From contig WFMF01000402.1 of NCBI GenBank assembly GCA_011033025.1, forward strand, positions 100,893 to 164,892: a DNA stretch of 64,000 bases, written 5' to 3'. The notes below the pieces were generated by a model. It had not been told where the DNA came from. It worked only from the letters and a program-made list of their open reading frames with translations, and searched no databases. The number at the start of each line of letters is the position of its first letter. Position 1 is the stretch's first letter. The translations under genes were made by a program, and so were the position numbers. Positions 47,457 through 59,600 of this stretch are shown one piece after another. Source of the stretch: Beroe forskalii (Eukaryota > Ctenophora > Nuda > Beroida > Beroidae).

Positions 47457-48109
47457 TACTTCAACTTATAGTATCGACGATGATTATTTGTATCTAGGTC
47501 CTAGAGAGGTCATGAACCTCTGTGATGGAAATCTTGACTATTGGTTCAGAATGCCGTGGCAATCACTCATAATATAGTCCATCCAACGGAGTAATGAGCT
47601 CTGTACTAACAGACAGTAACGGAATCAAGCATTATTTTGTTTCCACTTTCATTTTTACTTCCAGTTCCACTTTTTGCCTGTCGATGTTCTTCCACTACAT
47701 GGGCTGTATCTTGAGTAGTTAATTTCAAACGAAAATAAGCTACAGTAAGATACCATGGCTATATGATATTGACACTCAATAGAGGGATTGACAATCAATA
47801 GAGGGATTGTTGGATTGTATATTTAACTATGGAATTATAATTGTTGAACTCATCCAAAGCTATACAGCCTAAGAGTACAGAATGTCCAATATTGTCCAAT
47901 TTTGTCCAAAGTTAACCTCATTTTTGAGAATTGGACAAAAAATCATTGGACAAAATTGGACATAATTGGACAAAATTGGACTTGGCCCCGCCCCTACTTG
48001 CCCAAAGGTAGTTTGGACCCACGTAACTTGCCCTCACGTAGTCCGAACCCACCTTACTAGCCCAAACGCAAGTCTAACCCACATAACTCACTCTGACGAA
48101 GTCCAAAAC

Positions 48110-48485
48110 TACGTTATTCTAACTTGGAATTACTAGAATTGATATATTTCTTAATTTCTACAAATCGTCCGTGTGAACTCACGTGCTAAAATATAGCAAC
48201 CAGATCTAATTCCACGTACATTAGCCGTATTTAAACTCATTTCAACGTTATCAAGTCGAAAATCCCGTGTAAATATCAATTTCTTCAAATTCCCTAATTT
48301 CTACAAAACGTCCGTGTGAACTCACGTGCTGAAATATAGCAACCAGATCTAAATCCACGTACATTTGCCGTATTTAAACTCATTTCAACGTAATCAAGTC
48401 GAAAATCCCGTGTAAATATCAATTTCTTCAAATCCCCTAATTTCTACAAAACGTCCGCGTGAACTCACGTGCTTCACTATTCCAT
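48110..48485. repeat. ~143-bp tandem repeat, about 2.5 copies
   Basis: CTAATTTCTACAAA(A/T)CGTCCG recurs at about 48153, 48295 and 48437, each followed by TGTGAACTCACGTGCT and, in full units, TCATTTCAACGTxATCAAGT. Intronic. Confidence 0.85.
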
Positions 48486-49486
48486 CGTATATTTCCCATC
48501 ACTAGTCACTGCGAGACATGGAGAAACCATTAACAGTTCACTATCGTATCACAGAATAGGACTACAGCACAAATTTTGGTCATAAACATAATTTCGATCA
48601 ATTTGCAGTTCAATTTTAGAAGCCTCCCACGACAAGAATTTTCGACCGATCGCCCTGAAACTCGTTTTATAGCTAAATCGCAAGGTCTAAAAGCAGCATA
48701 TCAAAGTAAAACATAATCCGATGAAAACTCTTTGAGTTGGAGATGTCCAAAGTAGTGCAAAATAGCGTTCTATCGCAAAATACGCTATTTTAGTGGTTTT
48801 ACGCGATTTTGATGACGTCATCACAGCACCAAAACAGCCTCGAACCAACTTCCCATATAACCTATCACACAATTCCGTCTTAGTACAACATACTTTGACC
48901 GGTCTCATCTCAAGATAAGTTGCAGTTCTTGACATATCACTCGTTTTAGCTTTGTCCTATAATTTGGAAATCGATTTTTCACCGTACCTTAGAAAATCGC
49001 ATATATCTCGATGAAAGATCGAGATAGCCCAATAATCCATATGATTTTCTGAAAGCTCTTTAAATTTGCTAAAAATCATTCTGAAAAATCAGACAGCTAT
49101 CTCTTTTCCTTCTTGGTGAAAAATGCGCTCGAAAATAGCCTATTTTCGCTAAAAAAGCAAGAAAATTTCGCTGAGTTGATGACGTCATAAAAGCGTCATA
49201 ATGACGTCACCGAACCTTCTCATAGCCTAATCCACAATCCCATCTTAGATGAACAAAACGTGACCTCGATCATGGCTCTACCATTTCCCGTTCTTGAGAT
49301 CTCATCGTTTTAAGATAGGCCCCAATTATCATGATATTATATATTATTATTATTATTATTATATATTATATCACCCTGTGACACTCAAATCTCTAACTTA
49401 TACCCCTGGCCAGTTTTTTTTATTCCGCGGGGGGTTACCTCCCTGGCCAGGGAGGGAATCGCAATCTCCTAATTTTGCATCCTCAG
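48486..49486 (+). other. PARD3 intron 12, end
   Basis: No gene. A short ATT microsatellite (about 49330-49372) and a GCGGGGGGTTAC string near 49427 that also appears in the 43969 hairpin. Confidence 0.45.
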
Positions 49487-49652
49487 GCATGATGCGCCGG
49501 GCGTCCTCCCAAGAAATGCTGTCCAGCACCCCTCCAGTGGTACCTGTCCTGAAAAAGGGAATTTCTCAAGAGAGTGTCTTCTCGGGGAAGGACGGCGACC
49601 CTCTGTATGCAACAATTGCTGAGGCTACTGACTTTAGTGATAATACCATAAG
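49487..49652 (+). CDS. PARD3: PARD3 exon 13, copy A
   Basis: After CATCCTCAG (phase 1) it encodes MMRRASSQEMLSSTPPVVP, VLKKGISQESVFSGK, then DPLYATIAEATDFSDNTI. RRASSQEML aligns with the PAR-3 KKSSSLESL segment, a PAR-1/14-3-3 site in other animals. The donor ATAAG|gtaggg (phase 2) begins the 63-bp array. An identical second copy lies at 58856. The two cannot be spliced together in frame (166 nt; start phase 1, end phase 2). Confidence 0.93.
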
Positions 49653-51229
49653 GTAGGGATACCCTCTGTAAGCAACTATTGCTGAGGCTACTGACTTTAG
49701 TGATAATACCATAAGGTAGGGAGACCCTCTGTATGCAACTATTGCTGAGGCTACTGACTTTAGTGATAATACCATAAGGTAGGGATACCCTCTGTATGCA
49801 ACTATTGCTGAGGCTACTGACTTTAGTGATAATACCATAAGGTAGGGATACCCTCTGTAAGCAACTATTGCTGAGGCTACTGACTTTAGTGATAATACCA
49901 TAAGGTAGGGATTTCCTCTGTATGCAACTATTGCTGAGGCTACTGACTTTAGTGATAATACCATAAGGTAGGAATACCCTCTGTATGCAACTATTGCTGA
50001 GGCTACTGACTTTAGTGATAATACCATAAGGTAGGGATACCCTCTGTATGCAACTATTGCTGAGGCTACTGACTTTAGTGCTAATACCATAAGGTAGGGA
50101 TACCCTCTGTATGCAACTATTGCTGAGGCTACTGACTTTAGTGATAATACCATAAGGTAGGGATACCCTCTGTATGCAACTATTGCTGAGGCTACTGACT
50201 TTAGTGATAATACCATGAGGTAGGGAGACCCTCTGTATGCAACTATTGCTGAGGCTACTGACTTTAGTGATAATACCATAAGGTAGGGATACCCTCTGTA
50301 AGCAACTATTGCTGAGGCTACTGACTTTAGTGATAATACCATAAGGTAGGGATACCCTCTGTATGCAACTATTGCTGAGGCTACTGACTTTAGTGATAAT
50401 ACCATAAGGTAGGGATACCCTCTGTATGCAACTATTGCTGAGGCTACTGACTTTAGTGATAATACCATAAGGTAGGAATACCCTTTGTATGCAACTATTG
50501 CTGATTCTACTGACTTTAGTGATAATACCATAAGGTAGGGATACCCTCTGTATGCAACTATTGCTGAGGCTACTGACTTTAGTGATAATACCTGAGGTAG
50601 GGATACCCTCTGTATGCAACTATTGCTGAGGCTACTGACTTTAGTGATAATACCATAAGGTAGGGAGACCCTCTGTATGCAACTATTGCTGAAGCCACTG
50701 ACTTTAGTGATAATACCATAAGGTAGGAATACCCTTTGTATGCAACTATTGCTGAGGCTACTGACTTTAGTGATAATACCATAAGGTAGGGATACCCTCT
50801 GTATGCAACTATTGCTGAGGCTACTGACTTTAGTGATAATACCATAAGGTAGGGAGACCCTCTGTATGCAACTATTGCTGAAGCTACTGACTTTAGTGAT
50901 AATACCATAAGGTAGGAATACCCTTTGTATGCAACTATTGCTGAGGCTACTGACTTTAGTGATGATACCATAAGGTAGGGAGACCCTCTGTATGCAACTA
51001 TTGCTGAGGCTACTGACTTTAGTGATAATACCATAAGGTAGGGATACCCTCTGTATGCAACTATTGCTGAGGCTACTGACTTTAGTGATAATACCTGAGG
51101 TAGGGATACCCTCTGTATGCAACTATTGCTGAGGCTACTGACTTTAGTGATAATACCTGAGGTAGGGATACCCTCTGTATGCAACTATTGCTGAGGCTAC
51201 TGACTTTAGTGATAATACCATAAGGTAGG
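49608..51229 (+). repeat. 63-bp minisatellite built from the 5' splice site of PARD3 exon 13
   Basis: About 26 units of 63 bp (some 60), each repeating the last ~44 exonic bases (GCAACTATTGCTGAGGCTAC, TGACTTTAGTGATAATACCA, TAAG) and the donor GTAGGG plus ATACCCTCTGTAT. The real exon end is the first unit and differs by ACAATT for ACTATT. Downstream donors would add an in-frame TAG (AGG TAG). The repeat gives long spurious minus-strand ORFs. Confidence 0.96.
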
Positions 51230-51284
51230 GTTACAGATTTTTCACCTGAATCTATAGTCTAGACAGAACTTAGTTAAAACCTGA

Positions 51285-51674
51285 TTGGCCTTTATTTAAC
51301 CGGCCCTTAAGGACAAAAACAACTTTGAAATTTTTGTCCGAAGGGCCTGTTAAAATGGGGCCGAATTAAATTAAAGGCCAGTTAATTAAGGTCAGATGAA
51401 ACTTTTATTACTTGGCTTATGTCCAGCTAAATTCATTTTACCGTCATTATAGAGCACAGATGATGACCTAAATCATGATATTAGACCAGGATATGGGTTT
51501 TTGATGCAATTTACTTAGTATAAGTTCGTTTTCGTGGCTATTTTTGACCAAAAATTTCTTGGCTTGGCGACCGCTTGAAAAATTTTTATCCAAGGGGCCG
51601 GTTAAAATGGTTCAAAAATGATTCAATTTTGTCCATAGGGCCGGTTAAAAAAAGGCCGGCTAAATAAAGGCCAA
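51285..51674. mobile_element. Inverted-repeat element, TTGGCCTTTATTTAACCGG family, copy 1
   Basis: The ends are TTGGCCTTTATTTAACCGG and the inverse of TTGGCCTTTATTTAGCCGG. Inside are further AACCGGCC / GGCCGGTT strings next to GGACAAAAA. No ORF. Related copies lie at 52655 and 59208 (the latter in the duplicated segment). Confidence 0.75.
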
Positions 51675-52654
51675 TAAGTTATCGTCTGTTTCGTTTATAA
51701 TGGCAAATTTGAAAGAGCTGTTGCAGGGTCATGCTTTTAGTTTTGATGTTGAATGATATCCCCCTGATAGAGCTAATAGATGAACATTTGATGTTCAAAA
51801 GTTCATTTCATGAACTTCAAAATGGTTTGATAGTTGTGAAGATTTCAATTTGAAGTAGGAAAAAAGAGACTCTAACTGAAATGACAGATTTTTCGTTAAA
51901 ATGCGCGTGCAGTTTTCCGCGAGCTACAACATATAGCCATAGCAACGCGTTGCCGTACGGTGTCTGGTGCCCTGACTCTCCGAGTCGGGGCGCGCGCGAA
52001 GGCCATGCAACGTCTGGCAAGGCCTAAGCAGTTATGTCACAATACCTGAGGGTAATGTGACTAATTTATTATCACTTTATACAGCCTGTCAGACAAACCA
52101 GCCCCACACCTGTGCGCTTTGTGAAAACAACATAAAGCGATGCGTACAGATCCTGCTGTTGTTCCGCAGTAACCCATTCATCAAGTCTCAGAATTCAGCG
52201 TACTTCTTTGATTCAGGATAAGTGAAACAGCCAGTCATAAATCAAAAACTGAATGTTTGATCTTGGACATCTTAACTATGCATTACAACTCCATGAGACA
52301 TACTGATATTATAGGACAGAACCAATCCTAGATCGTGAAATATCAACTCTTCAAGAACTCGTAACTTAAAAAACTGATTTGTAATACAAAAGTTTCTCTA
52401 AGACGCGTGATTTCACAGTGATTAAGATCCAAATTAACATTCCACTGATAAAACCGATTAAATGAGCTGTTTAGTGTGATAAAACAGGAACTCATAAACT
52501 GAAACACTGCCAGATAGGTCACATGACTCAACCTAAGACACATTATTGGTTGGATCATGATTCAAGGAGGAATAACATGCCTCGCAAAATTAGGAAATTA
52601 CTAGAGTTCATGAAGTGATAATGAATAATGAATATGATGATATCGCATACCTTA

Positions 52655-53071
52655 TTGGCCTTTATTTAGCCGGCCTTTTTTTCAACCGGCCCTTTTTTTA
52701 ACCGGCCCTATGGACAAAAATCGAATCAATTTTGAACCGTTTTAGCCGGCCCCTTGGACAAAAATTTTTCTAGTGGTCACCAGACCAAGGATTTTTTGCT
52801 CTAAAATGACCATTAAAACCCAATACCCATTTATACTCAATAAATTGCACCGAAAGACCCAAATCCCGATCTTTCACGATGATTAAGGTCATTATCGTGT
52901 TATATAATGACGTTCATGAGGATAAAGGCAAGTCGTAAAAGTTTGATTTGACCTAAATTGACTGGCCTTTAATTTGACCGGCCCCACTTTAACCGGCCTT
53001 TTTTAACCGGCCCTTTGGACAAAAATCTCAAAGTCATTTTTGTCCTTAAGGGCCGGTTAAATAAAGGCCAA
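52655..53071. mobile_element. Inverted-repeat element, TTGGCCTTTATTTAACCGG family, copy 2
   Basis: Same termini, flanked by CCTTA and TAAGG. It lies in a stretch (about 52120-53190) that has no counterpart in the second copy of this locus. Confidence 0.75.
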
Positions 53072-53194
53072 TAAGGTAACTGGAACTGGCCCAAATCATG
53101 AAATTTTCACTGGATTCCCAAATTGTCATTTTCAAAATATAGATTTTATCCCTATGAAAATAGAATAACTGGCAAAGAGAAAATCAAGGATTGC

Positions 53195-54385
53195 ACACAC
53201 TCATAGTCCCCATATGGACATTCCCTGTCTGTAACTTGGACAATGATCTCTCCAAATCCAAACTATAGCCGCAATGCCAGTTGTGACTCACTTCTGCACC
53301 TTCGTTGGGAAAATTTGATAAATTTGAAAACATTTTAACTTAAATATAGGCTAGGCTACCTAGAATAAATTAATAAATTAATAAGTCATTAAAATCTTTG
53401 CAAGGGAGAATCCTATATTGCTTTCCAAACCAGTCTGATTTCTTCGGTCTTGAAACAACTGATTCACTGCTCTCAGTGTCATGTCAGTCCCCGTGCCAGG
53501 TGTCCTAATATCTCAGTGGAGCAATGAAGCACCTAATGAGTACCACGAGCAGGCCAGAGTTGATGCGAGGTCAGCTTTGCTTAGGCAGTAGAGAATGTTG
53601 CCTCACTTATGGTTTACAGATTTTTCATTGGTTATGTTTTTGGAAGCGGCTGGAGAAAGGATGATGTTATACAATGCCTAAGGAAGTAATCCATTGAGAC
53701 CCATGTCAATGCTGGTTTGGGGTGTTGTTTTGGCCAAAAGCTTGATTTGCCTTTATCATTTCACCATAATGGTGCTCAAATGACTCTAAATCAGCAATCA
53801 AATTTGATGTGAGTGAAGTTTTCCTGCAAAAACCTCAAAACTAGCTAGAATGCAACCTGATATAGCTAGAATCTAGCTCAAATCTAGCTAGAATCCAACC
53901 TGATCACAACTCGGGAGCACTGGAGTGACCCAAAAAATAATAGTGATTTTGATGACAAAGTGGTGCGTAAAAACTTTTCAAATTTATGGCCTCCCTATTT
54001 GCCCAAAAGAAGCCAAAGCGATCCCTAGCGGTTCCTGGCTATGTCAAAAAAGGATAGGCTTCAGATCATGGATTTTCAAAAATGTTCATGTAATTTTCAC
54101 GAATTGTGTGCATAATTCTGATAGCTCAAATAATTTCCGTTTTCGTCCGATAACAAAATAAAATTTTCCATGATAAACGAAACGTCACGAAGTATTTATG
54201 GAAATAGTAATACAGGAATATATAAATTTCTCTTTCCGACCTAATAAGGGGGCCGGCACATATTATGTTATCAGCCAAGGGGAGGGGGATTCCAAATAAT
54301 GATAGGGGGTTTGCTAACGTCATGAAAAATTCCGAATTTTCACTCTCAAAATTGTAATTTTAAAGCTATGTACTCATTTTTTTCC
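53195..54385. repeat. Segmental duplicate of 59995-62010
   Basis: The sequence from CATATGGACATTCCCTGTCT onward recurs near 60020 and onward with a few indels and two insertions in the other copy. No exon inside. Confidence 0.85.
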
Positions 54386-57300
54386 CCACTCTTTGTTTTC
54401 CGGTTTAAAGGGTAACCCTTGCGGGCAATTTCCCAAATTTTGCCTTTACATAAAATGACAGGGGATACCTTCCCCGGGTTTTATAACTGCCATCTTACGC
54501 ATAGTCCCGAAAAAAGGATTTCCCCGGGGTTTCCAACCCCCTTTGGGGGTAAAACCGCTTTTAAATTTCGCGGGTGTTTCATCTTCCCAATTGAGCTTAA
54601 AGGGTTTGCCTGCAGATTTCCTGCCATCTTCCCCAAAGGTCCCGACATTGGGTATCCTGGGAAAAAAGGTCATTATAACCCATCTTCGCATAGTCCCATT
54701 TTAAGGTATACCTGGGTTGTTATAACTCCCCCTTTTTACGAAAACCGACATTTTTAAAGGAAAAAAAAAAAATTTCAAAGGAAAAGGTTTTTTTGGAATG
54801 TGTTTTGGGGAAGGGTTCAAAAAGGGGTTTAAAGTTTTTAAAGGGAAAAAGCGGGGGCCACCCCTTTTTCGACCGTGGGAAATTATAGAGAAAATGAAAA
54901 GCAGTTTTAATATGATATATGCATGTGGTACCCCTAAATTACCTATGTTTTTGGGACGGGAATCGATTCCAAAACCTTTCCAAATCATGTTATCTTCCTT
55001 GACTAAACCAGCATTTTGCTGAAGGCATTTTGAGGTCTAAAAAAAGCTATTTTCAGATTAATATGTAACTCTTGGTACTCTAATATGTTTTTTGGGACGA
55101 AATCAAATTCACACATATCAAAGTCATCTACCTTCTTTGAAAAACCAAAGCCACGCCCACTTTTGCGTATGCAGGACTTTTTTGACCGCCACTAAGGTAT
55201 TTTTCAGTGAAGTTCGATGTCCCATGGCATGGTACTCTAAAACCCATATTTTTTTTGGGACGAAAATCGATTCCACGCATTATAAAGAAATCATGCTCTA
55301 CCTTCCTTGATAAAACTTCAGCCCACCATTTTGTGCTGTGAAATCATTTGAGGTAAAAGCTATTTTTCAATTAATGCGATATATGGCATGTAATTTACTC
55401 TAAAATGTTTTGGGAAAAATTTGTTCCGCATTAAAAAAATTTTGTCGCCCTTTTCCGGCCCAAAACCGCCCCCCTTTTTGCATTTTTGGGGGGAATACTA
55501 ACCCTTTTTTGGTTTGCTTTCGCCTGTTTTAATTCCCCCCGGGTTTCGTTTGGGAAAAAAGGTTTCCCCCAGCCCCCCAAATTTTGCCACATAATAATAA
55601 AACATGTGGGGGGGGGAAAAGGCCCCAGGTTTTGTGAAAGGGGTGGGGTTCTTCCCCCCGGGATAAACCCAAAGGGTTTGGGGGTTTTGCCTAAATTTGG
55701 TTTTTGCAGCAAACCAGAAAAACCGAACCCACCCAAATTTTGGGTTTCCTTTTCCCAAAAGGGTGTTTTTCCCAGATAAATTTTTTTAAATACTAACGTA
55801 AGAAACCCCCAAAATACCCCTTTTCCCAAACGCCCAAAAAGTGAAAAATGCCCTTGGTATGTCTCTAAAATTAAAAAATACATCCAATCTTTCCCCCTTC
55901 CCCCCCGGGAAAAAGTTTTTCCAAACCCTTTTAACCAGGCTGAATCTTGTTTGGATGGTAATTTGGGTTTAACAAAAAAGGGTCCCAAAGAAAAAAAAAT
56001 TTGGGAAGGAATTTTTTCTTGACCCCAGGTTTCGGCTGCTACCCAAAATTAAAAAATTTTAAATCCCCAATTGGGCCTGCAAAATAATAAGCTAAAAAAG
56101 TTTATGAAGGGGGGCAAAAATTTACGATTATTTGGTTTCTTTTTGTAATGCTTGCCCATTTTTGAAAATTTAATTAAATGTTAAAAAAAAACCAATCCAC
56201 CCATCCCTGAACGTTTGGAATTTAAAACGGGGGTTCACCCCAAAAGGCAGTTTTCCCGGTCAAAAATTCTTTTTTAAATTGGGTTTAATTTTAAACTTTT
56301 TTTTCAAATTTTTAAATTAACGCCCGTTTCATCCTCAGCGATTCAAATTTTACCGCCCGGGCCCCCAAATTTAAGGGGAAAGAGATCTATAAAATAACCC
56401 CTCGATGCAACCACCCAATCCCTTTATCTTCCAAAAATTAAAAACAATAAAGCAGGCCGTTCAAACGCTATTACAATGCCGGCAGTCAACAACGTATCGG
56501 CGCTCGCGCTAGAACTGATCATAATCCTCATTTCCATGCACCGTTGTTTCTGCATGTGACCCAGCGCTTCGTTTTCCACGCCGATATTTTCTTGGCAAGC
56601 TCAAAATTTAATTGTATGGCTGAACAGACATAATTCACAACTCTTGAAATTATAATTAAGATTATAATTTCTGAAATTTCAGAAATTCTACTACAACAGA
56701 ATTTTGCCAATGAAGCATTAAGTGATATTTCGCCGAGAAAATAGGGTTCAAGTCGCAGCGGCAATGGCTTCGTGATAGTGGGACACTCGGACACAACGCC
56801 TGCTCCGGGTTAAAAAAAAAAGGCATGGAAATGATAAAAGGGACAAGAGAAAAACCGCTATTCGCTCCTTAGGTTAACAGAATGGCCGAACGAAAACCAA
56901 AGTTTGAGTTTTTAATTGGGCATGTCGTGAAGAATGGGGATCAAAGTTGGATGCCTACAGGGATATTGTTGACAAAGGAGTATTCGACAAATACACCCAT
57001 AGAAATCCTTGAAGGGGCAGCTAGGCATGAATTGATAATAACATATAGAACAGATGTCCATATTTTATCCTTTTCTATCCGGATGGAAAGGAGGAGCGGA
57101 ATATCTGACATTTTAATGAATTTATCGACTAGTGAACCGGAAGGTAATTCAAAATGTGAGTGAGGATTGATAAACACTTTATAATGAAAGCAGAGCCTCG
57201 ATCTAGCAGAGCACACAACAACAAACAGAAGAGGAGAAAGTTATGACAGTAGCAGTCGGAAGGAACTGGTCGGGCAGGAGCAGCACCTCAATAAATTTCA

Positions 57301-58506
57301 TTCCTTGTGGTGTGCTGGGAGGAATAGGGATACATCACCCGTTTTCATGGGTTGAACATTAGTTGACTGCCGCGCCTCTGTGATTTCGGGGCTGGTTTTT
57401 GTTTCCCAGAATTTTGTCTATCACCAGTAGAGGACGACCATAGCAGACCAATACAATTTTATGTGGGAAGAACATCAACCATTAAACCCAATTAAACCCT
57501 AAATTTCCCCTAGTTTAAACCAAAAAACCTCGAAAATAAAAATGAAATTGTGATAATAACATGTTTAAATTATAACATGCCTTATATCTTATGTGACTGG
57601 GGCAATATTTTTTAATTCAAAAAATACCACCGTGAAAACGGCCAAAGGAAAGGAATTTCCCGGTGATTTTTTGATAAATTTTGGGAATCAAATTCTTTTT
57701 CCTTTCCCCCCCAAACCTTGGGTTGGGGTCCCTACATCTAAAAAAATTTTTTAAAAGGTTTTTAACATGGGGGCCCCCTAAAAAAAAAATTTGGGCGTGG
57801 GGTAGGCCCGGGGCCCCGTTAAAGGGAAGGAGGAACGATTTTTTATAAAAATTTAAATCATTTCTCGTAAAAAACGGGGTTTTGGTACCCCTCCATACAT
57901 CCTTTCAAAAATTTTTCTACAAAAATGTCTTCCCAAAAAGGGGGTATTTTTGGAATTTAAAAAACTTTTTTTCTTAATGTTCTCTCGTCCCAAAAAACAT
58001 AGGTTTAGAGTACCTACATGCCATACATCACTTCACTGAAAAATACCTTTGTGGCGGTCAAAAAATCCCATACGCAAAAAAGTGGGCGTGGCCGGTTTTG
58101 GGGCAAAGAAGGTAGATACGACTTTTGATAATGTGCGGAATCGTTTCTCGTCCCAAAAAACATGGGTTTAAAATTTTACAAAAATAACTTAATCTGAAAA
58201 AAAAATAGCTTGACCTCAAAAATGGGCGTTAAAATGGGCGTTTTGGGTCAATGAAGATAGATACGACTTTGAAAGTGTTTGGAATCGATTCCCCGTCCCG
58301 AAAAAACATAGGTTTGGGTACCCACATGTCATATATCATATTAAAACTGAATTTTCATTTTTCCCTCAAAATTTCGAAAGGTCGAAAGGGCGGCCCCTCT
58401 ATTTCCCTTCAAGGTAGCACCTTAACACTCTTTGGAGACCATGGGACCTATTGAACACATTCCAACAATACAAAACCTTTGTAAAATAATTTTTGCGACA
58501 TTAGGT
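54386..58506. other. Homopolymer-smeared, probably unpolished sequence with a large inverted repeat
   Basis: Long runs of G, C, A and T (for example 54770-54860, 55440-56340, 57600-57960) look like consensus error rather than biology. Within it, TATAACTGCCATCTTACGCA recurs (54481), a distorted copy of the exon 12 array. Arms at about 54900-55400 and 57960-58350 are inverted relatives (GGGACGxxAATCGATTCC and TACCTATGTTTTTGGGACG). About 56060-56670 resembles a damaged Helitron-like unit. Frames here should not be trusted. Confidence 0.75.
56882..57163 (+). CDS. Unassigned small ORF inside the inverted-repeat region
   Basis: 93 codons, MAERKPKFEFLIGHVVKNGD to EPEGNSKCE, in a cleaner central stretch (about 56680-57500) of the 54.9-58.4 kb inverted repeat. 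I do not recognise it. It may be part of a transposon whose long arms surround it. It contains no catalytic motif I can name. Confidence 0.2.
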   Translation: MAERKPKFEFLIGHVVKNGDQSWMPTGILLTKEYSTNTPIEILEGAARHELIITYRTDVHILSFSIRMERRSGISDILMNLSTSEPEGNSKCE

Positions 58507-58855
58507 ATACCTTACTGCAGGTGTTATAACTGCCATCTTACGCATAGTACACGACATGCAGGTCAGGTGTTCACCTTTTATCTTTAACTGCGATCAGTCT
58601 TGCGCATATCATTATACGTGTAGATACGGATCGGTAGAAACTAGAAGTAGAACTGCATTGGGATCGGAGGGCTCGATAAAGTAAAATGCGGTCAAATTTA
58701 CTGCTCTCGCGTCAATCTTTCATATTTCTATTTTCTATCAAGACCAAAACTGGGCGTGTTCGTGAAGCCCTGCACACATAAGCGTTATCACTAATAACTA
58801 TAAGTGTCTGATATCACCTCATTAACTCGATATTATCGCAATTTTGCATCCTCAG

Positions 58856-59021
58856 GCATGATGCGCCGGGCGTCCTCCCAAGAAATGCTGTCCAGCACCC
58901 CTCCAGTGGTACCTGTCCTGAAAAAGGGAATTTCTCAAGAGAGTGTCTTCTCGGGGAAGGACGGCGACCCTCTGTATGCAACAATTGCTGAGGCTACTGA
59001 CTTTAGTGATAATACCATAAG
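58856..59021 (+). CDS. PARD3: PARD3 exon 13, copy B (duplicate)
   Basis: The 166 nt appear identical to copy A, including acceptor CATCCTCAG and donor ATAAG|gtaggg. It is followed by only two further 63-bp units (to 59150). It fits the reading frame between exon 12 and exon 14 equally well, but not in addition to copy A. It is either the alternative haplotype placed in tandem or a true mutually exclusive duplicate. Confidence 0.8.
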
Positions 59022-59207
59022 GTAGGGAGACCCTCTGTATGCAACTATTGCTGAGGCTACTGACTTTAGTGATAATACCATAAGGTAGGGATACCCTCTG
59101 TATGCAACTATTGCTGAGGCTACTGACTTTAGTGATAATACCATAAGGTAGGGTTACAGATTTTTTACCTGAATCTATAGTCTAGACAGAACTTAGTTAA
59201 AACCTGA

Positions 59208-59600
59208 TTGGCCTTTATTTAACCGGCCCCTAAGGACAAAAACAACTTTGAAATTTTTGTCCGAAGGGCCGGTTAAAATGGGGCCGAATTAAATTAAAGG
59301 CCAGTTAATTAAGGTCAGATGAAACTTTTATTACTTGGCTTATGTCCTGCTAAATTCATTTTACCGTCATTATAGAGCACAGATGATGACCTAAATAATG
59401 ATATTAGACCAGGATATTATGGGTTTTTGATGCAATTTACTTAGTATAAGTTCTTTTTCGTGGCTATTTTTGACCAAAAATTTCTTGGATTGGCGACCGC
59501 TTGAAAAAATTTTATCCAAGGGGCCGGTTAAAATGGTTCAAAAATGATTCAATTTTATCCAAAGGGCCGGTTAAAAAAAGGCCGGCTATATAAAGGCCAA
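59208..59600. mobile_element. Inverted-repeat element, copy 1 duplicate
   Basis: Counterpart of 51285-51674 within the duplicated segment, with a few substitutions (CCCCTAAGG for CCCTTAAGG; GGCTATATAAAGG for GGCTAAATAAAGG). Confidence 0.75.

Larger units (their letters stand above)
44158..47993. repeat. Inverted pair of TGTCCAATTTTGTCC repeats
   Basis: A block at 44158-44275 (GGCGGGGCCAAGTCCAATTT onward) recurs inverted at about 47885-47993, ending GGACTTGGCCCCGCC. Each block is itself partly palindromic. They may be the termini of one ~3.8-kb composite or two separate small elements. No transposase is seen between them. Confidence 0.5.

Noticed and set aside
49483-51184. Long minus-strand ORFs (up to 518 codons) over the 63-bp array
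   Set aside because: The unit is a multiple of 3 and lacks stops on that strand, so the frames are a by-product of the repeat. The same DNA is the PARD3 exon 13 edge on the + strand.
55431-55988. 185-codon minus-strand ORF and overlapping frames
   Set aside because: They lie in homopolymer-smeared sequence where Pro/Gly/Phe/Lys runs arise from base runs.
49487-59021. PARD3 using both exon 13 copies in one transcript
   Set aside because: The 166-nt exon enters in phase 1 and leaves in phase 2, so two in series break the frame of exon 14.
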